A stretch of DNA of 64,000 nucleotides from CAUPWF01 sp964369755 (lineage in GTDB: Bacteria > Bacillota > Clostridia > Lachnospirales > Lachnospiraceae): positions 62,001 to 126,000 of the forward strand of contig CAYJFY010000001.1 of assembly GCA_964369755.1 (NCBI GenBank), in the 5' to 3' direction. The notes under the pieces were generated by a model that was not told where the DNA came from, ran no database searches, and saw only the letters and a list, made by a program, of their open reading frames with translations. The translations under genes and the position numbers were made by a program. The number at the start of each line of letters is the position of its first letter. Position 1 is the first letter of the stretch. This document shows positions 1 to 9,538 of this stretch, in pieces.

Positions 1-1388
1 TTCAAGAGTTGCTCTCCGATGAGTTCCTGCTGTTGGCTCAAACTCAATCCAGATAGAAAATCATAGAGTTCCTGAATCGGCAACATGGTTACTTCTGCAA
101 TGTTCTTCTCACCGATTGTAACTGCTAATGCACTCTTCTTCAGTCTCTGCCCACCACATTCATGACAAGGAGTAATCCGCATAAAGGTTTCATACTCTGC
201 CTTCGCCGACTCAGAGAACGTCTCTTTATACCTACGTTCCACATTCTTAATAATCCCTTCAAATGTAACATCGTAGACTCCCTCTCCTCGTTCTCCTTTA
301 TAAGGAACCCGAATCGGTCTACTTCCAATTCCATAGAGCAATAAATCCTGTATCTTCTTTGGATATTTGTTAAACGGTGTCTCTAGGTCAAATCCATACT
401 CTTTCATCAGCACCTGCAAGGTTGCATTCGCAAAGCTTCCTTCGCGATTGCATGACTGCCACCCACTCACGACAATCGCTCCTTCGCTAATGCTAAGACG
501 CTTGTCCGGTATCATCAGATCCGCTTCAAATTCCATCTTGTACCCCAGTCCAAAACACTCAGGACAAGCTCCAAACGGATTGTTAAAAGAAAAACTCCTC
601 GGTTCAATCTCTTCGATACTAATCTCACAGTCCGCACAAGAGAAATTCTGACTAAACTGCAATTCTCTGTCTCCGATTACATCTACTGTCATCAACCCTT
701 CGGCAAGCTGCAGCACCGTTTCCACAGAATCACTAAGTCTTTTTTCAATCCCTTCTTTCACAATCAAACGATCCACAATGATTTCAATCGAGTGTTTTAT
801 ATTTTTATCCAGTTCAATCACTTCGGTCAATTCATACAAGCTACCATCGATTCGCGCACGAACATAACCACTTCTGCGCGCCTTCTCTAATAACTTGGCA
901 TGGGTACCCTTTCGCCCCCGAACCACAGGTGCCAAGAGCTGAATCTTGCTATTTTGTGGTAGTTCCATAATATGATCCACCATTTGATCCACTGTTTGCT
1001 TTTTGATTTCCTTGCCACAATTCGGACAATGCGGAATTCCAATTCTCGCATAGAGTAATCTCATATAATCATAAATCTCCGTTACCGTTCCAACAGTAGA
1101 ACGGGGATTTCGATTTGTAGACTTTTGGTCGATAGAAATGGCTGGTGAAAGTCCTTCTATACTCTCCACATTCGGTTTCTCCATCTGACCTAGAAACTGT
1201 CTCGCATAAGAAGATAGCGATTCCATATAACGTCGTTGTCCCTCTGCGTATATGGTATCAAACGCAAGGGAAGACTTCCCCGACCCACTCAATCCTGTCA
1301 AGACCACGAATTCATCTCGTGGGATATCCACATCAATATTTTTTAAGTTATGCTCATTGGCTCCTCTAATTTTTATATATTGTTTCAT
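1..1388 (-). CDS. uvrA: Excinuclease ABC subunit A, N-terminal part (gene runs off the window)
   Basis: This is the damage-recognition ATPase of nucleotide excision repair, which loads UvrB onto DNA lesions. The first ~462 codons are present and the C-terminal half lies beyond base 1. The protein opens MKQYIKIRGANEHNLKNI, with a Walker A (GLSGSGKSS) near residue 32. Next come the UvrA hallmark STVGTVTEIYDYMRLLYAR and zinc-binding Cys pairs (CPNCG, CADC, CPEC, CHECGG). I chose ATG at 1388 because a GAGAGAGGG tract lies about 10 bases upstream. An in-frame ATG at 1400 sits directly against that tract, too close to use it. The gene follows uvrB by 76 bases on the same strand, so a uvrBA operon is likely. 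Family assignment is certain. Confidence 0.97.
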   Translation of the reverse strand, partial: MKQYIKIRGANEHNLKNIDVDIPRDEFVVLTGLSGSGKSSLAFDTIYAEGQRRYMESLSSYARQFLGQMEKPNVESIEGLSPAISIDQKSTNRNPRSTVGTVTEIYDYMRLLYARIGIPHCPNCGKEIKKQTVDQMVDHIMELPQNSKIQLLAPVVRGRKGTHAKLLEKARRSGYVRARIDGSLYELTEVIELDKNIKHSIEIIVDRLIVKEGIEKRLSDSVETVLQLAEGLMTVDVIGDRELQFSQNFSCADCEISIEEIEPRSFSFNNPFGACPECFGLGYKMEFEADLMIPDKRLSISEGAIVVSGWQSCNREGSFANATLQVLMKEYGFDLETPFNKYPKKIQDLLLYGIGSRPIRVPYKGERGEGVYDVTFEGIIKNVERRYKETFSESAKAEYETFMRITPCHECGGQRLKKSALAVTIGEKNIAEVTMLPIQELYDFLSGLSLSQQQELIGEQLL

Positions 1389-1413
1389 TACAATAACCAT
1401 CCCTCTCTCTCTG

Positions 1414-1448
1414 TCTGGCAACTTTGGACCACAAGGGACAAATTGCCG
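1414..1448. repeat. Short dispersed imperfect hairpin element, copy 1
   Basis: A ~35-base imperfect inverted repeat lies in the uvrB-uvrA gap, with arms GGCAA and TTGCC and inner pairs TTTG/CAAA. It shares TCTGGCAACTT, GACCA, ACA and TTGCC at the same spacing with the element at 27074-27108, and both copies are preceded by a CCCT(T/C)TCT tract. No coding role is seen. It is followed at once by a second stem-loop (1448-1470, arms GTGTGAAAA/TTTTCACAC) that contains the uvrB stop codon. Confidence 0.55.
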
Positions 1449-1464
1449 TGTGAAAATAATTTTT

Positions 1465-3429
1465 TCACACTATCCTTTTCAATTCTATTATCTTATCTCT
1501 AAGCATGGCTGCCGTTTCAAAATCCAATTCGGCTGCAGCCTTACGCATCTGTTTTTCTAACTGCTTCATCGTCTTCTCTATTTCTTGCTTTGACATCGAT
1601 TCTGGATCTATCTCTATCTTGTTCTCTACTTTCTTGGATATACTGATCAAATCCCGAACTGCCTTCTTAATAGTCTGGGGAGTAATTCCATGCTCCTCGT
1701 TATATCGCATCTGAATTTCCCGCCTTCTTGCCGTTTCTGTGATTGCCAGATTCATAGAATCTGTAATCTTATCCGCATACATGATTACATGCCCCTCTGC
1801 ATTTCTAGCAGCACGACCGATTGTCTGAATCAATGATGTCTCTGAACGTAGGAACCCTTCCTTATCCGCATCTAAGATCGCCACCAGTGTAATTTCTGGA
1901 ATGTCTAACCCTTCCCTTAGTAGATTGATTCCAACAAGAACATCAAAGACATCCAATCGCATATCTCGAATAATCTCCATACGTTCTAGGGTATCCACAT
2001 CTGAATGCAGATACTTGATTCGAATTCCAACCTCTTTCATATAGTCTGTCAGGTCTTCCGCCATTCGCTTTGTCAACGTCGTGATTAATATTTTATTTTT
2101 CTTCGCAATCTCTTTCCTCACTTCGGAAATCAAGTCATCAATCTGTCCCTTAACCGGCCTCACTTCTACCTCTGGGTCTAACAATCCTGTCGGTCGAATG
2201 ACTTGTTCTGTCCGCAGTAATTCATTTTCTTCCTCGTACTTCCCAGGCGTAGCAGATACAAATAACACTTGGTCAATCTTCTCTTCAAATTCTTCAAAAT
2301 TCAGAGGACGATTATCCTTTGCCGAGGGTAGGCGAAATCCAAAATCCACAAGGGTCGACTTCCTAGATTGATCCCCTGCATACATCCCTCCGATTTGTGG
2401 AATCGTCTTATGGGACTCATCGATGATAATCAGAAAATCCCTAGGGAAATAATCAATCAATGTATGAGGCGGTTCGCCCTCTGCCGTCCCGGTAAGATGT
2501 CTCGAATAATTCTCGATTCCTGAGCAGAACCCAGTCTCTCTCATCATCTCAACATCGAAATTTGTACGCTCTCCGATTCGTTGAGCCTCAATTAGTTTAT
2601 CTTCCTTCTTGAAATTCTTGATACTCTCTACTAACTCTTCTTCGATTGCCTGAATCGCACCATTCATTCGATCTTGAGACACAACATAATGAGAAGCTGG
2701 AAATACTGAGATATGATTCAATTCCGTCTTCGTCTCTCCTGTCAATCCATCCACTTCAACGATTCGCTCCACCTCATCACCAAAGAATTCAACCCTCCAT
2801 GCAACATCTTCCGAATATGCAGGGAAGATATCTAGCACATCCCCTTTTACTCGAAAGGTACCACGGTGAAAGTCCATATCATTTCGGTCATATTGTATCT
2901 CAATCAGCTTTCGGATCACCTCATCCCGATCCTTTATCATCCCCGGTCTCAGTGACACCACCATCTCATGATAGTCAATGGGACTTCCCAATCCATAGAT
3001 ACATGACACACTAGCAATGATAATGACATCACTTCGCTCCGCTAGTGCGGCTGTTGCGGAATGACGCAACTTATCAATCTCATCATTAATCGACGAATCC
3101 TTGGCAATATAAGTATCCGACGAAGGCACATATGCCTCCGGCTGATAATAATCATAATATGATACAAAATACTCCACTGCATTCTCAGGGAAAAACTCTT
3201 TGAATTCTCCATACAATTGTGCAGCCAAGGTCTTGTTATGGGCTATAATCAATGTGGGCTTATTCAATTCTTGTATTACATTTGCCATGGTAAATGTCTT
3301 ACCAGACCCTGTAACACCTAACAACGTCTCGCATTGATTTCCCTCTTGGAATCCTTTTACCAACTCGGATATCGCTTGTGGTTGATCTCCTGTTGGCTGA
3401 AATTCTGAAACTAATTTGAATTGTCCCAT
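1465..3429 (-). CDS. uvrB: Excinuclease ABC subunit B
   Basis: UvrB is the 654-residue helicase-like subunit that verifies damage and recruits UvrC. The sequence has Walker A (GVTGSGKTFT, residues ~39-48) and the beta-hairpin region with YYDYYQPEAYVP. DESH is the DEAD-box motif. Helicase motif VI reads QTIGRAARN, and a C-terminal UVR domain ends the protein (EKQMRKAAAELDFETAAMLRDKI). The start MGQFKLVSEFQPTGDQ matches the family. Its promoter carries a LexA-type box, so SOS induction is likely, and uvrA lies just downstream. The stop codon lies inside a stem-loop. Length is normal for the family. Confidence 0.98.
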   Translation of the reverse strand: MGQFKLVSEFQPTGDQPQAISELVKGFQEGNQCETLLGVTGSGKTFTMANVIQELNKPTLIIAHNKTLAAQLYGEFKEFFPENAVEYFVSYYDYYQPEAYVPSSDTYIAKDSSINDEIDKLRHSATAALAERSDVIIIASVSCIYGLGSPIDYHEMVVSLRPGMIKDRDEVIRKLIEIQYDRNDMDFHRGTFRVKGDVLDIFPAYSEDVAWRVEFFGDEVERIVEVDGLTGETKTELNHISVFPASHYVVSQDRMNGAIQAIEEELVESIKNFKKEDKLIEAQRIGERTNFDVEMMRETGFCSGIENYSRHLTGTAEGEPPHTLIDYFPRDFLIIIDESHKTIPQIGGMYAGDQSRKSTLVDFGFRLPSAKDNRPLNFEEFEEKIDQVLFVSATPGKYEEENELLRTEQVIRPTGLLDPEVEVRPVKGQIDDLISEVRKEIAKKNKILITTLTKRMAEDLTDYMKEVGIRIKYLHSDVDTLERMEIIRDMRLDVFDVLVGINLLREGLDIPEITLVAILDADKEGFLRSETSLIQTIGRAARNAEGHVIMYADKITDSMNLAITETARRREIQMRYNEEHGITPQTIKKAVRDLISISKKVENKIEIDPESMSKQEIEKTMKQLEKQMRKAAAELDFETAAMLRDKIIELKRIV

Positions 3430-3478
3430 TCGATTTCTCCCATCACGTTCGTTTATTCATCTACAATTTTGCACATTG

Positions 3479-3518
3479 ATTATACCATAGCAAATTTTTA
3501 ATTGCAAACAAATGTTCG
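3479..3518 (-). promoter_or_regulatory. uvrB promoter overlapped by a LexA (SOS) box
   Basis: Read on the minus strand, the -35 is TTGCAA (3502-3507) and the -10 is TATAAT (3479-3484), with a 17-base spacer. The 14-mer CGAACATTTGTTTG (3505-3518) fits the Gram-positive LexA/DinR consensus CGAAC-N4-GTTYG and overlaps the -35. Binding there would block RNA polymerase, as expected for SOS control of uvrBA. Confidence 0.8.
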
Positions 3519-3577
3519 TTTTTTGTAATAAAACTATTTGTATTTGTGTCATTTCTATGTATTATTGGACATAGGTA

Positions 3578-3606
3578 TTGAATTATACTTCTAATTTGTA
3601 TATAAT
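3578..3606 (+). promoter_or_regulatory. Sigma-A type promoter of the DUF624 gene
   Basis: The -35 is TTGAAT (3578-3583), then a 17-base spacer, then a perfect -10 TATAAT (3601-3606). It lies 35 bases before the ATG at 3641, which has its own AAGGAGA ribosome binding site. Confidence 0.75.
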
Positions 3607-3640
3607 TCCAATAGACTTATTTCACTACAAAGGAGATCGT

Positions 3641-4309
3641 ATGAGAAATTTATTTAATTTGGATAGTCCGATTATGCGAGGATTGTCCCGTGTGTTTGAT
3701 TTATTTGTTCTAAACATCGTGTTTATTGTCAGCTGTATCCCGGTCATTACCATTGGTGCCGCTTGCACTTCTATGCATTATGTTTGCTTAAAGATTGCCC
3801 GCGGAGAAGATCCTTATATATTCAAGAGCTATATCAAGGCCTTCAAGGAAAATTTTAAGCAAGCCACCCTATTGTGGCTCATCATCATGGGTGTGTTCGG
3901 TATCTTAATCCTAGACCTTATGGTACTTCGTACAACACAAGGTGCCTTTATGGAGATACTACGTACTGTGATCTTGATTCTCACTGTATATGCGTACATT
4001 GTTCAACTCTATATCTTCCCGACAATCGCTCGCTTTCAGTGTACAAAAAAAGAAGCGGTAAAGAATGCCTTTATATTCTCTATCGTTCATTTACCAAAAA
4101 CCATATTGTTAACAATCGTGAACGGGATTCCAATTATTTTAGCATTTATATCACCAGAGGCATTCTCTCTATTGGTCTTTATGTTACCACTCATTGGATG
4201 TGCTATTATCTTCTATCTCTCTTCTTTCATCATCAACTCTGTATTCAAGAAATACGAGCCAGAAAAGGAAGACGATACAGACGAATACAAAACCCTATCT
4301 TGGATGTAA
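3641..4309 (+). CDS. DUF624 (YesL-like) integral membrane protein
   Basis: This 222-residue protein begins MRNLFNLDSPIMRGLSRVFD. It shows the DUF624/YesL pattern: a short cytoplasmic N-terminus, a hydrophobic segment (LFVLNIVFIVSCIPVITIGAA), then four more membrane stretches and a charged tail. YesL-type proteins are often found near carbohydrate regulators and ABC importers, but no such neighbour is present and the function is unknown. ATG at 3641 is preferred over an upstream in-frame codon at 3578 because AAGGAGA lies 5 bases before it. The gene stands alone between a promoter and a strong terminator. Confidence 0.85.
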   Translation: MRNLFNLDSPIMRGLSRVFDLFVLNIVFIVSCIPVITIGAACTSMHYVCLKIARGEDPYIFKSYIKAFKENFKQATLLWLIIMGVFGILILDLMVLRTTQGAFMEILRTVILILTVYAYIVQLYIFPTIARFQCTKKEAVKNAFIFSIVHLPKTILLTIVNGIPIILAFISPEAFSLLVFMLPLIGCAIIFYLSSFIINSVFKKYEPEKEDDTDEYKTLSWM

Positions 4310-4348
4310 CAAAAGAGGACAGTGGAAATTCCACTGTCCTCTTTTGTT
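4308..4348. terminator. Bidirectional intrinsic terminator
   Basis: A perfect 19-bp stem (4308-4326 with 4330-4348) and a 3-base loop. The stem carries A-rich and T-rich flanks (AACAAAAGAGG...CCTCTTTTGTT). It lies between the convergent DUF624 gene and the GGDEF/EAL gene and can serve both. Confidence 0.85.
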
Positions 4349-4350
4349 AA

Positions 4351-4394
4351 GGACGGGGGAAGGGTGAAACTATGTTTCACATCTCCCCTGTCCC
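4351..4394. repeat. REP-like palindromic element (GGGAC-G5 type), copy 1
   Basis: An imperfect hairpin with outer arms GGACGGGGGA and TCCCCTGTCC and an inner perfect stem GTGAAAC/GTTTCAC. It abuts the stop codon of the GGDEF/EAL gene. The same architecture, G-rich outer arms around a short AT-rich inner stem, recurs at 32889-32923. Confidence 0.55.
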
Positions 4395-4395
4395 G

Positions 4396-7300
4396 TTACT
4401 TCGCATATTTCTCTGTAAATTCTGACATCGGCATCGGCTTGTCAAAATAATACCCCTGCCCTTTTGAGCATCCCATCTCTTTCAGAATCTTATACTGCTC
4501 CTCGTATTCAATTCCTTCGGCTACTGAAACCAAACCATCTAGTTTCGCACACAAGAATAGTACTACTTCTGTCAAAGCTCTAGACTTTTCATTGGTATGA
4601 ATATCATCTACCAACTTCATATCGATTTTTACTTCATCAAAGTCAGACATCACAAATGAAGTCAAGTTCGAATATCCACTACCAAAGTCATCTAAGGAAA
4701 TCAAGAATCCCGCATCTGCAAAACTTTGAATGATATCTCTCAACACTTCTTCACTAATTGCATTGGTCGTTTCTGTAATCTCAATCACAATCTGCGATTT
4801 CTCCACTCCATATTGTTCACAAATCTTAGATAGTCGTTCTACGATACCCTCTTCTGCAATCGTCATCCTCGAGCAGTTAATTGCAACGGACGATACTTGC
4901 ATATGTCCTGCCTCTTTCCATGCCTTCAACTCCTTGCAGACATTTTCAAACACAAACAGGTCAATTTTAGATATAATCCCTTCTCTTTCATAAAACGGGA
5001 TGAAGGAGAACGGCGCTTGATAAACACCTCCTGCTCCCACACGCCTTACTAGGGCCTCAGCACTACGTACCTTATCCTCTTCTAAATTCATCTGTGGTTG
5101 CAAGAACACAACATATTTTCCATCTGCTATTTCCTTATCTAAGTTATCCGCAAGAATACGCTTGTATCTTTCGCTTCCTTCAAGGTGCTCGTAATTCGTA
5201 GAGTTAGCATCGAAGTTTTTATTCCATGTGTAGCCTATGCTTGTCTGAAACTCTTCGTCAGCCAACCTTGACTTCATCAATGCAATCTTATCTTCGAATT
5301 CATGTTCTTCCATGTTTTCCTTGTATACAACGAACTCGTCACCACCCATTCGATAAACATCCTTTTCGAAAATATCAGTCAAGATATCTGCTAATCTTTT
5401 CAAAATTGTGTCCCCGTATAGGATTCCTTTTGCATCATTGATGGCACCAAGCCCGCGAATGTCGATATAGATTACACCTAAACTCTCTATATAAATATCA
5501 CTGACTGCCCTAATAGCCTCTATATAACTCTGTCTATTTTTCACCCCTGTAAGTGTATCGTAATAACTCAACTGATTCAACTGAGCGAGGAACTCTGTCT
5601 CATCTAGGAAATTCGCCACAAATTTTGCAACCGATTGGATGATCAAAGTCTTATCTGCGTTTCTCTTTGGATTATCCACGCCGACAAATCCTGTGACATC
5701 CCTTCCATTTGAAACAATCGAGCCGATTACAATATGCTGCAACTCTTGAAACTGCATCAATTTATATTCTCCCGAGTCCTTCGACATATTCGGGTCGTCT
5801 ATGTGTAATGCATATGCTGAATCAGTCTTACATCTATGAAACAGAAACTCTATGTCCGATAACGGAACCTCTTGCAATTCCTGCTTATAAGATTTCACAC
5901 CCTCTTCACACCACTCAAATGTATTCGATGCATATTGTCCGCTTTCATCCACTTCAAAGATATAACTTCGCTCTGCTTGGTAATAATCCACCACACTTTC
6001 TAGCAATTTATAAACTGAGAACAACGGTTCACTGCCCGAATGCAAGCGCTCGACACAATCAAGCAAGAAACTCTCGTCTTCTAACTTCTCTTGCAATTCT
6101 CTTTCCAGTTCTGTCATTTTCGAGACATCTGTCGCTATCTCAAGTCTCGCTAATTTCCCATTATATGGAATCAACTTATCCTTCAGCAAAAACGTCTTAT
6201 CTAGTTTTGTATTATGAAAGGACCACTCGTAGAAATCCCCTGTTCCTAATAGATGATTAGTACAAAATTCACACGGCTCTGTCTTTCCTTGCAGAATTTC
6301 ATAACACTTTTTGCTGCGCCAAACTTCCTCTTCTAAGTTTCCTACCGCTTGAATCGCTGTATGATTCAGATATAACAAGTCATAAGTATCGATATCAGAA
6401 ATGTATACAATCTCATCTGTACTATCCAAAATATGTGTAGAATTCTTGTTATACTCAACTAATGTATCTACTTTATCCCTCAGATGAGTTCCTTGAAGAA
6501 TGACGGATAATAACTTTCCTATATATTGTAGACTATTAATCTCACGTTCTGTCCATACGCGGGTTTTGGTACAATCATCTAGCCCGATAAAGAACGTCAT
6601 CTTGTCCTCTTTTTTTACCTGTGCATGTACAAATGATAGAATGCCTTGATTTGCCATGGTTTCAAAAGCAGCATCGTATTCAAATGTTTCCCTTAGGTCG
6701 TTTGAATAAATAATTCCATTATGAGCTTTTTCTATAATATCATCAAAGATATCATTTGGTAGCCCTTGTAAGTTGTCAATCTCTTTGCTGATTCCTTCCA
6801 TACACCACTCGAAGGTATTATCATACGTCTCACCGTCATCCAGTGTTTCAAATATATAAGAACGATCTGCCTTATAACGTTCCCCAATATACTTTAGGGC
6901 AGAGTTGATAGAATTCACATCTCCATTTTGTTCATAAAGAATATGAAACACCTCTGAAATCAACTCATAATCAAAGAAGTTTCCTGCAATTCTATCTGCA
7001 TTATCTATCTTCGTGGTATTGCTCATAGTACCAGAGCTCAATGATTCTGAATAGCTGATATACCTATTCTTTCCTAATGCCTTTGCTTGATACAAAGCCT
7101 TATCCGCATTTCTATACAATTCCTCATAGGATAGTCCATTATCTGGATACCTCGCAATCCCAACACTACCTGAAATTGAATAATCCTTATATTCTCCTGA
7201 GTATGTCTTTCTATACACTTCAAGGATTTTTTCTGCCTTTTTCTCTATAATATTAAGATCTGTAATATTCTCTAAGAAAACAACAAACTCATCCCCACCA

Positions 7301-8385
7301 ATTCGTGCAATGATATCCGCTTCACGGAAGACTGCATGTAATCCATCTGCAATCTCCTTTAGCACCTCATCTCCGAAAAAATGTCCTAAATTATCATTAA
7401 TAGACTTGAAATTATCAATATCTACAATGAAAAATGCATGTGCTCCATCTGGAAATGTCTTCAATTTTTCTGATACAATAATTTCCGCACTGATTTTATT
7501 ATAGCAGTTTGTAAGTAAATCTTTTTGAGACCGCTCTTCCAATATCTTTTGGTCATGAACATCTGTAGACTTACCGATCACATAGATCGGAGTCCCTGAT
7601 TGGTCATATATAGGTTTATACACAAGTCGTGAATAGCGATATTCTCCTCCATTCTCACTTAAAAAGCGAATATCATATGGCTCAAAAATTCCTTTTTGAA
7701 TATTTTCAGTGACCTTTTTATACTTCTCAATATCATCCTCATGAACAATCCCTAGTTCAATAACCTTTTCTAGAGAAAACAAAGCACTATCATTAATTTC
7801 ATCGATTGGCAATGCGTCTACATATTGCTGTAGATTGCCCGTTCTTAAATCCACACCAAAAAACCACTCTGATGAAAGACTCGATATCTGATTCAGCACA
7901 ATACTCGTAGGAATCGCATCTGTAAAATAATAATCATAATCCCCTTCGTTTACCTGAGCAAAATCCTTGCGCAAATCTCGGATAAATCCCACCAAATATT
8001 CCGAATCGCTCTCAATATCTAACTTCACTAGCGTAATTTCACTCGGCACTTTCTCCCCGTCCTGAGTCTCATGCATCCAGTGAAACACATACCGACCTTC
8101 TGCATATGCCTTATCAAAATTAATCTTCGCCATCTCAAGTGATGGGACACCATTTGGCTGGATTTCAGGTGAAAACTTATAGAACTTATCGAGATATTCC
8201 CTCTCATCATTAATCTGAAACACCTTCAACACATGCTTGTTACACATGAGATTTGTCATATCCTCATCCCATAAATTTAGAGCAACAGGCGCAGCATCTA
8301 ACATCGATTTGAGTATCGGTGCCGATGCTAGTTCTTTTTCTATGTTTTCAATACTTATCTTTGATCTATTGTTTTCATCCCTCAT
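4396..8385 (-). CDS. Multidomain PAS/GAF sensor with two GGDEF domains and a C-terminal EAL domain
   Basis: This is a soluble ~1329-residue c-di-GMP signalling protein. Visible order: an N-terminal PAS (~25-145), a second PAS-like region (~170-280), GGDEF-1 (motif GGDEF ~363-367) and a GAF-like domain (~460-640). Then come a PAS (~650-770) with a Cys-rich stretch (CYEILQGKTEPCEFC), a second GAF-like domain (~780-940), GGDEF-2 (GGDEF ~1014) and EAL (from ~1095). The EAL domain keeps EALVR, the DDFGSGYS loop, KID, AEGIE and GQGYYF, so it should be an active phosphodiesterase. GGDEF-1 looks catalytic. GGDEF-2 keeps the motif but its C-terminal part is short. No membrane segment is seen. ATG at 8385 has AAGGAG 9 bases upstream, better than an in-frame codon at 8409. 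Confidence 0.93.
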   Translation of the reverse strand: MRDENNRSKISIENIEKELASAPILKSMLDAAPVALNLWDEDMTNLMCNKHVLKVFQINDEREYLDKFYKFSPEIQPNGVPSLEMAKINFDKAYAEGRYVFHWMHETQDGEKVPSEITLVKLDIESDSEYLVGFIRDLRKDFAQVNEGDYDYYFTDAIPTSIVLNQISSLSSEWFFGVDLRTGNLQQYVDALPIDEINDSALFSLEKVIELGIVHEDDIEKYKKVTENIQKGIFEPYDIRFLSENGGEYRYSRLVYKPIYDQSGTPIYVIGKSTDVHDQKILEERSQKDLLTNCYNKISAEIIVSEKLKTFPDGAHAFFIVDIDNFKSINDNLGHFFGDEVLKEIADGLHAVFREADIIARIGGDEFVVFLENITDLNIIEKKAEKILEVYRKTYSGEYKDYSISGSVGIARYPDNGLSYEELYRNADKALYQAKALGKNRYISYSESLSSGTMSNTTKIDNADRIAGNFFDYELISEVFHILYEQNGDVNSINSALKYIGERYKADRSYIFETLDDGETYDNTFEWCMEGISKEIDNLQGLPNDIFDDIIEKAHNGIIYSNDLRETFEYDAAFETMANQGILSFVHAQVKKEDKMTFFIGLDDCTKTRVWTEREINSLQYIGKLLSVILQGTHLRDKVDTLVEYNKNSTHILDSTDEIVYISDIDTYDLLYLNHTAIQAVGNLEEEVWRSKKCYEILQGKTEPCEFCTNHLLGTGDFYEWSFHNTKLDKTFLLKDKLIPYNGKLARLEIATDVSKMTELERELQEKLEDESFLLDCVERLHSGSEPLFSVYKLLESVVDYYQAERSYIFEVDESGQYASNTFEWCEEGVKSYKQELQEVPLSDIEFLFHRCKTDSAYALHIDDPNMSKDSGEYKLMQFQELQHIVIGSIVSNGRDVTGFVGVDNPKRNADKTLIIQSVAKFVANFLDETEFLAQLNQLSYYDTLTGVKNRQSYIEAIRAVSDIYIESLGVIYIDIRGLGAINDAKGILYGDTILKRLADILTDIFEKDVYRMGGDEFVVYKENMEEHEFEDKIALMKSRLADEEFQTSIGYTWNKNFDANSTNYEHLEGSERYKRILADNLDKEIADGKYVVFLQPQMNLEEDKVRSAEALVRRVGAGGVYQAPFSFIPFYEREGIISKIDLFVFENVCKELKAWKEAGHMQVSSVAINCSRMTIAEEGIVERLSKICEQYGVEKSQIVIEITETTNAISEEVLRDIIQSFADAGFLISLDDFGSGYSNLTSFVMSDFDEVKIDMKLVDDIHTNEKSRALTEVVLFLCAKLDGLVSVAEGIEYEEQYKILKEMGCSKGQGYYFDKPMPMSEFTEKYAK

Positions 8386-8449
8386 ATCTCTATCTCCTTG
8401 ATTGATCACGTGATATAGTGATTTCTAATTCTCATTCCACACTTTGCTT

Positions 8450-8458
8450 ATTATATCA
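8450..8458 (-). promoter_or_regulatory. Extended -10 promoter for the GGDEF/EAL gene
   Basis: On the minus strand TGATATAAT (8450-8458) is an extended -10 (TGN-TATAAT) ~65 bases before the ATG. Seventeen bases further upstream there is only a weak -35 (TTTCTT), so the extended element probably carries recognition. Confidence 0.5.
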
Positions 8459-8492
8459 CACTCTTCGACAAAAAGAAAATACCTACTGCTTT

Positions 8493-9470
8493 CTACCACA
8501 ATGGATGAACACTCTCGGCAATATACTTGTAATAAATATCCGATACCTGCTTCATCTGTTCTTCTGTCAAATCAGGCATATTCACTGCACTTACGTTCGA
8601 TGCAATCTGAGATGCCTTGCTAATTCCTGGAATCACCACACTGACTGCATCATGCATCATAATCCACTTGATTGCATATGGAATAAGATCTTGTGTTCCA
8701 AACACTTGCTTCAACTCTTCTACCGCTGTCAACCCTAGGTTATAATCCACTCCAGAGAACGTCTCTCCCTTATCAAAAGCCGCACCGTCACGATTAAAGG
8801 TACGATGATCGCCAGCACCAAATGTGGTATCCTTCGTATACTTTCCAGAGAGCAGCCCACTTGCTAGTGGCACACGAGCTATCACACCGATGTTGTTTTC
8901 CTTTGTCTTTGCAAATAATTCATCCAATGGTTTGAATCGGAACATATTGAAGATAACTTCCATCGCAGAGATATCATAATCCATTGCCGCAAGTCCTTCA
9001 CTCACCTTCTCAATACTCACCCCATAATCTAGGATTTTACCCGTCTTCTTCATGCGGTCCAACCCACCAAAAATTTCATCATTTTTATATACGGAAGTCG
9101 GCGGACAATGCAACAATACCATGTCCAACTTCTCCACGCCCATACGAGCAATACTTTCCTCTATGTATTTTTCTATTTTATCAACTGTATAATTTTCTGC
9201 TGTATGAGGATTGATCTGTCTTCCAGCCTTTGTTGTCACATAGATATCTTTGTGAGTTTTTAGAAATTCTCCAATTGCTTTCTCACTATCTCCACCATTA
9301 TAAACATCTGCAGTATCGATGAAATTAATTCCACTTTCATAAGCAGTCTCTAAGATCTTCATCGCTTCCTTCGCATTAAATGGATCTCCCCATTTTGTTC
9401 CTAACTGCCATGTTCCTAATCCAATCTCTGTTACTAACACATTTGTTTTTCCAAACGTTCTTTTCTTCAT
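8493..9470 (-). CDS. Aldo/keto reductase
   Basis: A 325-residue NAD(P)H-dependent oxidoreductase with a TIM barrel. The AKR catalytic tetrad is visible: Asp52 (FIDTADVY), Tyr57, Lys81 (VTTKAGR) and His121 (MVLLHCPP). The C-terminal cofactor-binding segment contains VSVVIPGISKASQIASN. The substrate cannot be told; this branch (AKR11/12-like) acts on sugar or small carbonyl compounds. Start MKKRTFGKTN is supported by AAGGAG/GAGGAAA just upstream. The gene is flanked by unrelated genes on the same strand, with no evident pathway partner. Confidence 0.92.
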   Translation of the reverse strand: MKKRTFGKTNVLVTEIGLGTWQLGTKWGDPFNAKEAMKILETAYESGINFIDTADVYNGGDSEKAIGEFLKTHKDIYVTTKAGRQINPHTAENYTVDKIEKYIEESIARMGVEKLDMVLLHCPPTSVYKNDEIFGGLDRMKKTGKILDYGVSIEKVSEGLAAMDYDISAMEVIFNMFRFKPLDELFAKTKENNIGVIARVPLASGLLSGKYTKDTTFGAGDHRTFNRDGAAFDKGETFSGVDYNLGLTAVEELKQVFGTQDLIPYAIKWIMMHDAVSVVIPGISKASQIASNVSAVNMPDLTEEQMKQVSDIYYKYIAESVHPLW

Positions 9471-9538
9471 TTTCCTCGGTCTCCTTCCAACTTTTTATAC
9501 CCCATCATTGTATCATGAACCCTTAAAAAAAGATATCA

